A DNA stretch of 64,000 nt, taken from assembly GCF_000483165.1 (NCBI RefSeq), contig NZ_AXXW01000005.1, forward strand, positions 220,264-284,263, written 5' to 3'. The notes beneath the pieces were generated by a model. The model was not told the DNA's origin. It made no database searches and saw only the letters and a list, made by a program, of their open reading frames with translations. Origin of the DNA: Tullyiplasma multilocale ATCC 49900. GTDB lineage: Bacteria; Bacillota_I; Bacilli_A; Mycoplasmatales; Mycoplasmataceae. Below, in pieces: positions 9,260-20,668 of this stretch (position 1 is the stretch's first letter; every line of letters starts with the position of its first letter). A program made the position numbers and the translations under genes.

Positions 9260-11938
9260 TTATAACCAGCTTTTAAAGACCTTTTTATAGGCGAATTTAA
9301 AGGTTTCGGCAAGAATTCAAGCCAAGACCAGCAACCCGACCAAAACAAGTCATCATCAAGCTTTTTCGTCTCCTAGCATTGGTGCAAAGTTTAAGTTAGG
9401 TTTTTCTAATGAACCATCAATGAAAATGAACATAAATGGAATTGTGGCAAACCCCAACATCCCTAGTCACAATGTTTTAGATGGACGAGATTGAATAAAT
9501 GATATTTTTTCAGTTCTATAAACAAAAATTATCAAGATGTGTGTCAGCATAGATTCTAAAAAGAATGCTGTCTGAAATTGGTTAAGAGTTTCTGGATCTG
9601 TTATTTGTGCCCCATTTTGAAGCATTCCAAATCCAAAACCAAGTATGACGAAGTTTAATACAGAAATTATTGTTTCAACTAAACCATTTCAAATACCGAA
9701 TGGAATAATTGTATTTGTATTTCACTTCATTGGCTTTCTAACCGTGTCTTTATCAACACTATCGAAAACAAAGATCAGATTTGCAAAATCAAAAATTAAG
9801 TTTTGAATCAATAATTGAATTGGTGACATTGCCGCAAATTCAAATCACAATGCTGATATCAACAGGCTTATCATTATCCCAAAGTTGGCTGCAACCGTTA
9901 TTTTTATATATTTAATTGCATTAGAGAAAATTTCTCTCCCTTTAACGAATGAATTTTCCAATACTGCCAAATCTTTTTCTAAAAGAATTACATCAGCTGC
10001 AGCTTTTGCTAAAGGTGTTCCATTATTAACAGATATTCCAACGTCAGCTCTTCTAAGTGCTGGTGCATCATTTACACCATCACCTAGGAACGCTACGACA
10101 TTATCCTTTTTAAGTAGATCTACCACTACCGCCTTATTTATTGGTGATAGTTTAGAGAAGATGTTGATTGACTCTACAACTTTACTCAATTCTTGATTTG
10201 TCATTCTGTCAATTTCAGAACCTAAGATAGTTTGGACATTATCCATCCCAATTTTATTTGCGATATTAATAGCGATATCTTCAGCGTCACCTGTTAACAC
10301 TTTTAAATCAATATTGTATTCTTTGATGATTTTGATAGCTTCAATAACACCTGGTTTTAAAACATCTTCAAAAAAGGCTAATCCTTCAAAAATCATATCA
10401 GAATAATCAATTTCTGAAGTTTGTTTTGTAGCGACAACTATTGTTCTGAAACCATCCTTTGTTCACTTAGCTATAATTTTTTTGATGTCTTCTATGTCAG
10501 CATTTGTGATTTTAATAACTTCATCATTTTTTCTAATAAATGAAATATTAGATAACATTTCTTCAACTGATCCTTTTGTAATTTGAAACATATCCTCTTT
10601 GTATTTAAGTAAAACGGATGTGGTTCTTGTTTCATGATCAAAGGGAATGTCTTTTATTATTGTGTAATCTTTTACTGAAAAATCATTTTCAAATTTTTTG
10701 TAAATTGCGCGATCAATATTATTTGAAAGGTTTTGCTGGTAAGCAGCATTTAGAAATAGTAACTTTGACAACCCAGTGTCTTGAGTGCTATCTAAATTAC
10801 ACCAGTGATTAAGTTCAATTTCATCCAATGTTAATGTTCCAGTTTTATCAGTTGCTAAAATATTTACGCTTCCCATATTTTGAACAACCGCTAAGTTCTT
10901 AATTACAACTTTACCTTTTGCCAATTGCTTGCTCCCTAATTTCAAGTTAGAAGAAATAATAGCTGGTAAAGCTTCAGGTGTAAGAGCCACTGCAATTGAA
11001 AGAGCAAATATTAAAGGGTTTGCTCAATCAGTTCAACCATTACGTCCAAAGGCTGCTAAAAAGATGATTGGAACCATTATAAGAATTGAAGATACCAAAA
11101 TTTTAGTAATTTTAGCCAAACCTTTTTCGTAATCACTTTCCTCATCTTCTTCAACCATTTTAATTATTGAAGAAGCATAATTTTGTTCTGCTGTATTTAT
11201 GATGACAGCAACGCATGTTCCAGCAACAACTGTGGTTTGTGCGAATATTATATTTTGAAGATCAATAAGTCTTGCTTCTGCATTGTCCACTGATTTAGTA
11301 ACACTTTGACTTTCTCCGGTAAGGGTTGATTGATCTATCAATAAGTTTTGTTGTCACAAGATTCTAGCATCAGCCGGAATGATATCACCTTGATGTAGAA
11401 CAATTACATCACCAATTAATAATTCCGATTGTTCTTTGAAAATAAGATCTTTTTTAAGTTCAACAAAATTGATATTATCAAGATCTTTCAATTCCCCATT
11501 ATAAATTAAGAAATTATTCTCAATCATTTTGTTAAGTTCTAGATTGGTTTTATAGGCCTTAAATTCCTGTCTGTAATCAACTGTACCCGCTAGGAAAACC
11601 ATGAATATAACCATTATTGAAGAAATCAAGTTTATGTAATCATACCCACCGTTTATGTCTTTAACAGTGAAGAAAATTACCATTTCGATAATCCCAATTA
11701 CTCACAATAAAAGATTAAAGGGTTCTGTAATAGCCTCTAGAAATTTCTTGATGTGTGAAAATTTCGGCGGAATGATTTCATTTTTACCAAATTTATCTTC
11801 TTGTGCTTCTCTCTCCGATTTATCAATCCCAATATTTGAATTCATAACTTCAGATAGGTTATTAATATTAGAATTGGCTATATTGATAACCTTAGCTTCC
11901 TCATTGTATTTAAGCTCTTTGATTTCTTTTTGTTTCAT
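9260..11938 (-). CDS. mgtA: Mg2+-transporting P-type ATPase (MgtA/MgtB type)
   Basis: An 892-aa P-type ATPase. Motifs in order: STLTGES (actuator domain), SIAVALTPEALPAIISSNL (helix 4, the MgtA-type LTPE-LP-I-SSNL block), ATDKTGTLT (phosphorylated Asp), LKVLTGDAED, and FLGDGVNDAPALRRADVGIS (hinge), followed by paired C-terminal helices. The APALRRAD-VGISV wording and the VVIKNLAVVQNMGSVNILA block match magnesium importers rather than Ca2+ pumps. The start at 11938 follows an AGAGGTAATTAGC leader. Flanked by terminators, so a single-gene transcript. No Mg2+ riboswitch is evident in the short upstream gap. Confidence 0.9.
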
Positions 11939-11989
11939 GCTAATTACCTCTTAGTTTGATTTTAGCACCACGGGTTTTGTAATTGGCAA

Positions 11990-12019
11990 TAAAAAAAGAA
12001 TTCCGAAGAATTCTTTATT
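11990..12019 (-). terminator. Terminator of the HU-domain gene
   Basis: AAAGAATTC/GAATTCTTT stem followed by seven Ts on the minus strand. Confidence 0.88.
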
Positions 12020-12860
12020 ATTTATTCATGTTTTCTTTTAAGTTTTTAGCAATTTTGAATTTAGCTGTTTTGTGAGCAGGCACAACTACAACTTCACCGT
12101 TCATAGGGTTTTTGCTTTCTCTTTCGGGTTTATCAACAACTGAAAGTTTACCAAAACCATTAATAACGATTTCTTCACCCTTGTCTAATTGAGCTTCCAT
12201 TGTAGCAAATAATTCATTAACAATTAATGAAACTGACTTTTTAGTCATTTCAGGGTTTTCTTCTTGAATTTTTGCTAAAATTTGTCCTTTTGAAACTTGA
12301 GGGTATTTAATTTTTGCTTTTTTAACTTTAGTTGCTTCAGTTGCTTCAACTAAAACTGTTTGTTCAACTTTAACAACCTCAACTTTTTTAGCTTTAACTT
12401 CTTCTTTAACTTCTTCAACTACAGGTGTTTCAGTTTTAACTTCTTCACATTCAGTAATTGCTGGAGTTGTAGCACAACAAGCATCTTCTTCTACAATTTC
12501 TTGACCTTCAATTAATTCTTCAGTAAAGATTACATCTGTTCCTGAGAAGTAAATTGATGCAATAACGAATACTGCTCAAATAAAGAATGTTACTGGTGCA
12601 ATGATTAGTAAGTAAATGTTAGCAATAAAATCTGCTCTGAACATGATGTGTTCAGAAAATTTAGCAGTTGAAAAACTAATTACTCCTGTTGGTCCATAGA
12701 TAAAGTCTTTTGTTAAACCTTCATCCATGTTTACAGCTGGGTTGATAATTTTGATTAACATTCCGATTAAGAATGATGCTAAAAACATTACTAAGAAAAA
12801 TGCTGATGCATAGTTAATAAAATTCTTCCCTTTGTTTTGATCTACGATCTTGATATCCAT
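12018..12860 (-). CDS. Membrane-anchored HU-family DNA-binding protein
   Basis: A 280-aa fusion. Residues ~17-39 and ~79-105 are two hydrophobic membrane helices. Residues ~106-186 are a hydrophilic E/K/V-rich linker with a CC...C cluster (DACCATTPAITEC). Residues ~187-280 form a complete HU/IHF domain: SKGQILAKIQEENPEMTKKS, INGFGKLSV, then the DNA-arm RESKNPMNGE and AKFKIAKNLKENM. With both termini inside, the HU domain would face the cytoplasm. An HU-only model could start at the internal Met at 12248, but it lacks the first HU helix, the frame is open throughout, and the ATG at 12860 has GGAGGAATAT. The gene stands alone between terminators and may tether DNA to the membrane. Confidence 0.85.
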
Positions 12861-12972
12861 ATGATATTCCTCCACTTTTTACATTATTTTTATTATCATA
12901 TCATTTTAAGACAAAAAATTTCATTTTCGGCCTTAAAATTACTTTCTTTTATGTAAAGAAAAAATGTTGCTA

Positions 12973-14271
12973 TTATTTAGCAAACACTTTTTTGAAAATC
13001 TTGTCAGTTTGTCTCAAGAAGAATTCATTGTTAAAAATTTCATTAATTTCAGATTCACTGATGAAATTTGTCAATTCACTCTCTAGTACCAACTCTTTAA
13101 AATCACTTTTTGTAGATAGACATAACAAGGTTGTTGATTGAATCAAGTCGTATACTTCTTCTCTTGTTACATCTTTATTATTCATAATAATATAAGTTAA
13201 TAATCTTTGAGAGAAATGTATATTATTAGCTTCTTTAATATGTTTAGAAATCATTTCATAGTTAATTACTAAGTCTGTCAAAGTATTATTCATACGTCTA
13301 ATTACATAGATTAATGTATTATATAAATCCGGAAGGATAATACGTTCGTTAGATGAATGTGAAATATCTCTTTCATGTCATAAATTATTATTTTCTAAAG
13401 CTACAAATACTTGCCCTTTTATATATCTAGATAATCCAGCAATGTTTTCAGACGAAATTGGATTTTTCTTATGTGGCATTGAAGAACTTCCTTTTTGTTT
13501 AGAAGAGAAGCCTTCTGCCATTTCATTGACATCTGATCTTTGAAATAATCTAATTTCGGTAGTAATTTTTTCAAGAGTTGAAGCAATATTTGCAAACACT
13601 TCAACCAAGAAGGCGTGGCGATCGCGTTGTGTAACTTGTGTTGAGATATTATCAATATCTAAACCAAGTTGTTCAGCTACATATTCTTCAATTTCCAATT
13701 CAAGATTTGCATAGTTCCCCATTGAACCAGAAACTTTAGCTACTTCAATTTGTTTTCTAGCTAAGTCCAGTCTTTGAATTTGTCTTTGAATTTCGTCAAA
13801 TCATAAGGCGAATTTCAATCCTAATGAAGTTGGTTCACCATACATTCCGTGAGTTCTACCCATTATTAAAACATTCTTGTTTTCAAATGATAGCTTTTCT
13901 AATGTTTTACTAATATTTACAAGTTCACTTGATAATACTTCATTTGAAGCTTTGATCATTACATTTTGTGCAGTATCAACAATATCAGTTGAAGTAATTC
14001 CCAAGTGTACTCAACGAGATTCTCTTCCTAGTTGTTCAGATAACATTCTTGTGAATGCCACCACATCGTGTTTAGTCATTTCTTCAATTTCCAACATTCT
14101 TGGTAAATCTACTTTTGTTTTAGTGTTAATTAAATCAATTTCAGTTTGTGAAATTAAACCAGTTTTAGCTCATGCTTCACAAATTAGTTGTTCAACTTTT
14201 AATCAAGTATCATATTTATTTTGATCAGATCAAATTTCTTGAATTTCTTTTACGCTATATCTTTCGATCAT
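12973..14271 (-). CDS. purB: Adenylosuccinate lyase
   Basis: A 432-aa enzyme of the fumarase/aspartase superfamily that splits adenylosuccinate to AMP and fumarate (and SAICAR in de novo synthesis). The signature loop GSSSMPHKKNPI is intact, as are HLGITSTDIVDTA and MGRTHGMYGEPTS with its catalytic His. The start at 14271 lies one base past the purA stop, so purA-purB is a translationally close operon converting IMP to AMP. Control is presumably through the purine riboswitch ahead of purA. Confidence 0.97.
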
Positions 14272-14272
14272 A

Positions 14273-15565
14273 TTAAAATGCTTCTTTCAACATAATTGTT
14301 TGAGTTCTATCAGGTCCTACTGAGAATCCTAAGAATTCACATCCAGTAACTTCAGAAATTTTATTCATATATGCCTTAGCATTTTCAGGTAATTGATCAA
14401 ATGACGTAACTTTAGTGATGTCTTCTTGTCATCCCGGCATTTCAATATAAACAGGTTTACATCTTAATAAGTCATTATCATTTGCTGGCATTGTTGTAAT
14501 TTGTTTTCCATCTAATTCATAAGCTACACAAATTTTAATTGTAGCTTCTTCATCAAGAACATCGAATAGAGTTAAGAACAATTCATCAACTCCTCCAACT
14601 CTTGCTGCATATTTCATAGCAACAGCATCAAATCAACCAATTCTTCTTGGACGTCCTGAGTTTGATCCATATTCATTTCCACGTTCACGTAATCTGTGAG
14701 CTGTTTCATCCAATAATTCAGTAGGCATTCCTCCAGCCCCAACACGTGTGTTGTACGCTTTAGCAACCCCAACTACTTTTTCAATGTGTTTAGCATGAAC
14801 ACCAGCTCCAGTTGAAGCATTGTTTGCTGAACAACTTGATGATGTTACAAATGGGTATGTTCCGTGATCAATATCTAAAAGAACTCCTTGTGCCCCTTCA
14901 AATAAAACAAATTTATTTGCCTCAATAGCATTAGCAACTAGTTCACCTGAATCAACGATGTTATTTTTAATAACTTCGAAGTTTTCCATTAATTTTGTAT
15001 AAACTTCTTCAAAAGTATATGGTTGTCCACCATAAATTTTTGTAATGATTTCATTGTGGTAATCTACATTTTCTTGTAATACAGCTTTAAAGTTTGGTTG
15101 TGTTACATCACAAACTCTAATTCCATAACGTGATGCTTTATCAGCATAAGTTGGACCAATCCCTCTTTTTGTAGTTCCGATTTTTTGTTCTTTACGAGCT
15201 TCTTCTTGAAGTTCGTCAATTTTACAATGTCAGTCAAAAATTAAGTGTGCACGATCTGACACAAATAAATTAGATGTATCGACACCTGATTCTTGAAGTC
15301 TTTTCATTTCTGAAACTAATTTTTCTAAGTTAACAACTGTCCCGTTACCAATAACATTTAAAACATCTTTGTTGAAAATTCCTGAAGGTACGATTGTTAC
15401 TTTGTGTCTTTTACCACCAAATTCAATCATGTGTCCAGCATTGTCTCCACCAGCAAAACGTACAACCATTTCAGCTTTTTGTGCGAAGTAGTCAGTAATT
15501 TTACCTTTCCCTTCATCTCCTCATTGTGTTCCAACAACAACTAATGATTTAAAATTTCTTTTCAT
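14273..15565 (-). CDS. purA: Adenylosuccinate synthetase
   Basis: A 430-aa enzyme joining IMP and aspartate with GTP to give adenylosuccinate. TQWGDEGKGK is the GTP/IMP P-loop; [34 protein letters not shown] and [18 protein letters not shown] are family signatures. The start at 15565 has GGGGGAAAT upstream, directly after the riboswitch-linked terminator. It is first in the purA-purB operon. TGA Trp codons occur at WFDA, WHCK and WQED. Confidence 0.98.
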
Positions 15566-15589
15566 ATTTCCCCCGTATTGAAAACTCAA

Positions 15590-15649
15590 AATAAAAAACT
15601 AGCTAAAAAATGGCGTCGACGAAAACTCACGGCTTTTTTTTAGCTAGTT
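15590..15649 (-). terminator. Riboswitch-controlled terminator in the purA leader
   Basis: Perfect 14-bp stem AACTAGCTAAAAAA/TTTTTTAGCTAGTT followed on the minus strand by TTTTATTTT. It lies between the aptamer and the purA ribosome-binding site, the usual position for transcription attenuation. Confidence 0.88.
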
Positions 15650-15652
15650 AAT

Positions 15653-15716
15653 AACTCATAATCTTACATCGGTGTAAGGTAGAGACTCCTGCCCAATATG
15701 CAGGATTATATAAGTT
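15653..15716 (-). promoter_or_regulatory. Purine riboswitch aptamer, predicted adenine class
   Basis: P1 AACTTAT/ATGAGTT, J1/2 ATAATC, P2 CCTGC/GCAGG with loop ATATTGG, J2/3 GTCTCTACC, P3 CTTACA/TGTAAG, and J3/1 GATTATG match the purine riboswitch fold. The base equivalent to position 74 is U (GATTATG; guanine switches have GACTATG), which by the known rule predicts adenine binding. Loop L3 is only CCGA instead of the usual seven bases, but the CC that pairs with GG of L2 remains. It controls purA-purB through the following terminator. Whether ligand switches expression on or off cannot be settled by eye. Confidence 0.88.
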
Positions 15717-15739
15717 TTCTATATTCAATTTATATCCTT

Positions 15740-15745
15740 ATTATA
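15740..15745 (-). promoter_or_regulatory. -10 box of the purA-purB transcript
   Basis: Minus-strand TATAAT about 24 bases ahead of the riboswitch P1. No good -35 box is seen. Confidence 0.55.
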
Positions 15746-15795
15746 TATGGAATTAACTATCTATTATTTAAAAACCGATAATTAATTTAATTTGG

Positions 15796-16323
15796 CTAAA
15801 TATCAAAACTACTTCACTTACCCTCGATTGAAAATATTAAATTTAAAATATCTTTGTTTCAGGGAATGAATTCTCCACTTTCCATCATCTTTAGGATTTC
15901 GATTTTACTTGCTCATCTAACTTCAGAAACTTCTTCTTGTTGCAAAACCACTTTTTTAATATCCCTCATCGGTTTTCTAATAATGTAAAAATCTTCGAAG
16001 CCTTCAAAAAAATTAATTGTGGAGGCTGGCCTAGTATTTGTGAAATCATGTTCAAGACCTAATTCTTCTTTTAATTCTCTTTCCACAGCTTGCTGGCTAG
16101 TTTCACCAGAACTAACAGAACCAGCAGCACTGAAATCTCAATAGTTGTCTCAAGATTTTCTTCCTTTTGTATCTTGACGTTTTTGAATCAAGATTTGATT
16201 ATTTTCATTTAGAACAATTACTCTTGCAACTATACGATAAAAACCCTCAGGAACCTTTTCACCCCTAACATGAGTCTTATCAGTTTTGATTCTATTCGAA
16301 TCATATAAATCTAGAATTTCCAT
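15796..16323 (-). CDS. NUDIX hydrolase
   Basis: A 175-aa protein with a complete Nudix box, GSVSSGETSQQAVEREL followed by KEELGL (G-x5-E-x7-REUxEExGU), preceded by RKSWDNYWDFSAA. Nudix enzymes hydrolyse nucleoside diphosphates linked to another group. The wording around the box (LIQKRQDTKGRKSWDNYW) resembles the IPP isomerase/YfcD-like subgroup, but the substrate is not predictable. Starts at 16323 and lies between the mnmG terminator and the purA promoter. Confidence 0.92.
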
Positions 16324-16370
16324 TTAAAATATCCCCACTCTTTCCTAATAGTATAATTCATAAATAAAAA

Positions 16371-16396
16371 AAATAAGCGATCACAGTCGCTTATTT
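16371..16396. terminator. Terminator overlapping the mnmG stop
   Basis: AAATAAGCGA/TCGCTTATTT stem with a minus-strand T8 tail; the stem includes the last codons of mnmG. Confidence 0.88.
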
Positions 16397-18277
16397 ATTT
16401 TGGTTTGCATATTTTGATTTTAGATAGAATAATAACATTTGAATGTCAGCTGGGTTTACCCCGGTAATTCTTGATGCTTGACCAATATTTAAAGGTCTTA
16501 CTTTAATCAATTTTTGTCTTGCTTCAGTTGCTAGGTTTTCAACATTGTTGTAGTCGATATCTGATGGGATTTGTTTTTTCTCCAATTTGATTTGTTTTTC
16601 AACTTGTTGACGTTCTTTTTTAACATATCCTTCAAATCTAATATTAATTGTAATTGATTGGATTTGGTTAACCCTCATGTTTTGCATTGAAGGAATGAAA
16701 GGGATCATTTCATTAACATCCACTGTTGGAATTTTAATTATTTCATAAGCACTATACCCATGACTTAAATCAGCTTGTCCTTTTTCTTTTAAGATTTGAG
16801 ATAGCTCTGATTTAGGAGTGAATCTAATTTCTTTTAATTCTTCTACTGCAATATCAATTTCTTTTAGATATTGTTGGTAGTCATTTCACTCAGCATCATT
16901 AATTAGTCCTATTTCTCTTCCATATTCTTTTAGACGTTGTTCAGCATTATCATTTCTCAATAATAATCTGTGTTCTGCACGTGATGTTAATAAACGGTAT
17001 GGTTCTCATACCCCCTTATTAATTAAATCATCAATAAGTACTCCAAGATAAGCTTCGTCACGACGTAGAATTAATGGATCTTTACCATCAATTTTTCTAA
17101 CAGCATTGATTCCCGCTAATAAACCTTGTCCGGCGGCTTCTTCATATCCACTAGTTCCATTGATTTGACCAGCTGTGAATAAGTTTTTAACGTCTTTAAG
17201 TTCTAGGCTTGGTGTTAATTGCATTGGATCTAAACAATCATATTCAATTGCATATGATCAAGCTTTAACTCTCATATTTTCAAAACCGGGTAAAGATTTC
17301 AACATTAGTTCTTGAACATCTAATGGCATTGATGTTGAGAAACCTTGAATGTAGTATGCGTCATCTGTCATTGATTCTGGTTCAATGAAAATTTGGTGCA
17401 CTTCTTTGTCGGGGAATCTAACGATTTTATCTTCAAAAGAAGGACAATAACGTGGTCCAATTGAATCAACTGTTCCAGAATACATAGCACTTCTTTCTAA
17501 GTTATCTTCAATAATTTTTTTAGTTTCTGGTGTTGTATGAATTAAATAACACAACTCTTGTTCTTCAATCGGAGTATATTCTCTCGTTGAAAAACTAAAT
17601 GCAAGTTGAGCATTTGTTCCAGGTTCTGGTGTTGCTTTTGAAACGTCAACAGAATCTTTGTAAACTCTTGCAGGAGTTCCTGTTTTAAAACGTAATAATG
17701 ATAATCCTAAATCTTTTAATGATCCAGAAATACCTGTCGTAGTTTTCTCCTCGTTTGGTCCTGAAGCATGTCTTTCAACTCCACGTAAAATTTCAGCTTT
17801 CAAATAAGTTCCTGTTGTTAATACAACTACTTTAGAATGGATTTCACTTCCATCAGACATTTTAACTCCATAAACCTCTTTTTGATCATTGTATAATAAT
17901 CCTTCAACTGTATCAGCAATCAAATCTAAGTTTTCTTGAGTCTTAACTTTGTTTTGCATGTATTTTGAATATTCATGTTTATCAGATTGAACTCTTAAGG
18001 CTCAAACTCCGGGCCCTCTTGATGAGTTTAATAGTTTAGTTTGTAAAGCAGTGGCATCAGCCGCTTTGGCCATTTCTCCACCTAAGGCATCGATCTCACG
18101 AACAACAATCCCTTTGGCAGGTCCTCCAACACTTGGGTTACATGGCATTGCAGCAATTCTATCTTCATATAAATTTATTAAAGCGGTACTTTTACCTAAA
18201 CGAGCAGCAGCTAATGCAGCTTCTACTCCAGCATGTCCTCCACCAACAACTAAAACATCATAGTTTTTATTTTTCAT
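16391..18277 (-). CDS. mnmG: tRNA uridine-5-carboxymethylaminomethyl modification enzyme MnmG (GidA)
   Basis: A 628-aa FAD protein that, with MnmE, modifies the wobble uridine of several tRNAs. The N-terminal [17 protein letters not shown] is the FAD-binding fold; [19 protein letters not shown] and the C-terminal [12 protein letters not shown] are family signatures. Length is normal for bacterial MnmG. The start at 18277 has AGAAAGAG upstream. Several Trp are TGA. mnmE is not in this window. Confidence 0.97.
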
Positions 18278-18389
18278 AGTATATAAATCTCTTTCTATAG
18301 ACTGTTATATCTTTGACATATAAACAATAAGTTTAGTTATTAATCCTTTGACAATTATTAACTATGTTTAATTATAATAGATAAAGTAA

Positions 18390-18436
18390 AAATATGTAAT
18401 ATCTATCCTTGTTTTAAAGATAGATATTACATATTT
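18390..18436 (-). terminator. Terminator after the RpiR-family gene
   Basis: Perfect 18-bp stem (AAATATGTAATATCTATC and its complement) with an 11-base loop, followed by TTTTTACTTT on the minus strand. It separates this gene from mnmG. Confidence 0.85.
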
Positions 18437-18476
18437 ATTTCAATATTATTTTAAGATAAATTTGGTAAAAGTCAAA

Positions 18477-19235
18477 TTATTTAATTTCATAAAGAATTGT
18501 GTAAATTTGAGCTATTAGATAATCTCAAATTAATTTTCGATAAATTATATTTGCTGACACTTCGTTAGAATCTGTACTAATAACATACTTTTCTTCTGCA
18601 AACTTATCCATATGAGAAATGGTTGTAGCAATAAATATATTGTTAGTGATAGGTTTTACCAACTCGTAAGTTAAATACAATGTCTCATTACCATGACCAG
18701 CCACCAGCATGATGACAATATCATCTTCTTGGATTGTGTTGTATAAGGGATAGCTAAAGACATTATTATTGTTCATATATACTTCAGCTTTAGCCATTAA
18801 AAGTAAATCATATACAAATTGCGCTTGCTGAGACAAAACTTGGCTATGCACTATGTAAATTCTCCCCTTAGAATCCATTACGATTTGGGAAATTTCCAAA
18901 AGCATCTTACGATATTTTTTATCAAATTCCGCAATAATATCTCTTAAATTAATTGCTAGTTGATCAAGTCTTTCAATACTTTCGTTGGGTTGAAATTGAT
19001 TAAAATCTGTACTTATTAACTTCAGTCTTTTAGATAATTCCTTGAAACCCGAAAATCCAAATCTTTGGGCAAACTTTGTAATGGCACTCGTACTGACATT
19101 AGTTTTTTTAGAAGTCTCTTCAATTGAAAGGAACTCATCATTTAATAACTGGTTATGAAATTCACGGGCAAGAATTGAAGCCACAGTACCATCGTTTAAA
19201 TTTTTATAACTTTCTAACTTCTCTTTGAAACTCAT
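18477..19235 (-). CDS. RpiR/MurR-family transcriptional regulator
   Basis: A 252-aa regulator. Residues ~1-75 form the RpiR winged helix-turn-helix (LSIEETSKKTNVSTSAITKF then AQRFGFSGFKELSKRL). The C-terminal half is an SIS-like sugar-phosphate domain (GRIYIVHS, DDIVIMLVAGHGNETLYL). The start at 19235 is chosen because AGAGGG lies seven bases upstream; an ATG at 19265 has no such site. Such regulators sense phosphosugars and control nearby sugar genes, but no sugar operon is adjacent. It is divergent from pncA, which it could regulate. Confidence 0.9.
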
Positions 19236-19412
19236 ATCAATTCCCTCTTTTTGATAGTATAACACTTTGTATTTGTGTTTTATTGAATTGACAACTTGCT
19301 AAAACCGAAATTATAACTTTAATATTTTATTATTGTTTTCTTTTGTTATGTGAAAGTTTTTATGTGTTTTTATTAGTGTTTTTTATTATAAAATAATTAA
19401 AGTGAGGTATAT

Positions 19413-19910
19413 ATGAAACATGCATTATTAATAGTCGACTACCAATACGATTTTGTTAGTCCAAAAGGAAACCTATATGTTCCTGGAGCTGAAAAATTAG
19501 AAAACTACATTAAAGATTTAATTACACTTTTCAAAAATGAAGGAAATCTTGTAATTGCATCTAAAGATTGACATCCATCAGATCATTATTCTTTTGAACA
19601 ATGAGGAAATCATTGTGAACAAAATAAAATTGGATCAACACTTTTCTTTGATGAATCTTTAGCAGATCACATTATCTTAAAAGGACAAAATAAAGATATT
19701 GAAAGTTATAGCGCTTTCTTTGATGAAAAAGGTAATTCAAATGGATTACACGAATTATTATCTAAGCTTGAAGTTAAGGAATTAACAATTGTTGGAGTAG
19801 CTACCGATATCTGCGTTGCAAACACAGTTTCTAGTGCTGTTAAATTAGATTACAAAGTTAATTTAGACTTAAACGGTTGTGCTGGATTTGAAAATATAAT
19901 TAAATTATAA
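19413..19910 (+). CDS. pncA: Nicotinamidase
   Basis: A 165-aa cysteine hydrolase of the isochorismatase superfamily, predicted to convert nicotinamide to nicotinate for NAD salvage. Visible: the catalytic Asp in LLIVDYQYDF, the metal-site region DWHPSDHYSF (Asp and two His), and the catalytic Cys in VGVATDICVANT. The length is short for nicotinamidases but complete. The start at 19413 has GTGAGG upstream. It reads away from the RpiR gene and is followed by its own terminator. Confidence 0.9.
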
Positions 19911-19916
19911 AAACGA

Positions 19917-19940
19917 CCTCATTCTTAGAATGGGGTTTTA
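19917..19940 (+). terminator. pncA terminator
   Basis: CCTCATTC/GAATGGGG stem followed by TTTT. Confidence 0.75.
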
Positions 19941-19956
19941 ATATAGAGGAATGAAA

Positions 19957-20559
19957 ATGAAAAAAGTATTAGTATTAAAAACAACAATTGCAAATTCCGA
20001 AAATTCTCGTTCTGAATTACTTCTAAAAAAGTTCTTAGAAGAATATGGAATATTGAACCCTAACGATGTCATTGAAACATTGGATTTAAACTACGAACCG
20101 ATGGCCCAAATGAACTTGAACACAACAAACATAGAGGAATTTTACAGTTATGAAAATTCTGGCAAATATATTGATAAATTAAAATCAATTGACAAACTTG
20201 TTATTGTTTCGCCAAGTTACAACTATAAAATTCCGACAACTCTCGCTAACTTCATGGATCACATTATGGTTGCAGGAAAGGTCTTTTCTTATAAAATGGG
20301 TATCGATGATAGAGCAATTGGATTATTAAACAACTTAAGAGTGCAAGTAATCGCAACTCAAGGAGCCCCTATTGAACATTATCCATGAGCTGACCACAGT
20401 GGTTGGTTATTTAACTTCTGAAGTTTTTTAACAACAAATAATGTTAATGGAACTTTATTACTGGACGGCACAGATTCAAACAAGTTCAAAGGCATGAATG
20501 AACAAGAAATTGTTGAAACTAAAATTGAAGAAATTAAAAACATTGCAGGGAGATTTTAA
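19957..20559 (+). CDS. FMN-dependent NADH-azoreductase / flavodoxin-fold quinone reductase
   Basis: A 200-aa protein of the AzoR (formerly AcpD) family, an FMN enzyme that reduces quinones and azo compounds with NADH. SPSYNYKIPTTLANFMDHI is the family's active-site loop, and VQVIATQGAP matches its second flavin-contact segment. The start at 19957 is preferred over the ATG at 19951 because GAGGA ends immediately before 19951, leaving a proper spacing only for 19957. A paralogue lies at 57108-57710. Confidence 0.88.
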
Positions 20560-20602
20560 TTTCTTCAATTAGATATAATGGAAACCGAACTAATATTTAG
20601 AT

Positions 20603-20639
20603 GAAAATGCTCGTGATTTACAAAATCACGAGCATTTTC
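20603..20639. terminator. Bidirectional terminator (azoreductase / acyltransferase)
   Basis: Perfect 17-bp stem GAAAATGCTCGTGATTT/AAATCACGAGCATTTTC between two convergent genes. Confidence 0.85.
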
Positions 20640-20668
20640 ATTACTTTTTTACAACGAGAATATATTTA

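Noticed and set aside
12018..12248. Free-standing HU gene starting at the internal ATG
   Set aside because: It lacks a ribosome-binding site and the first HU helix; the frame continues upstream to a well-supported start.
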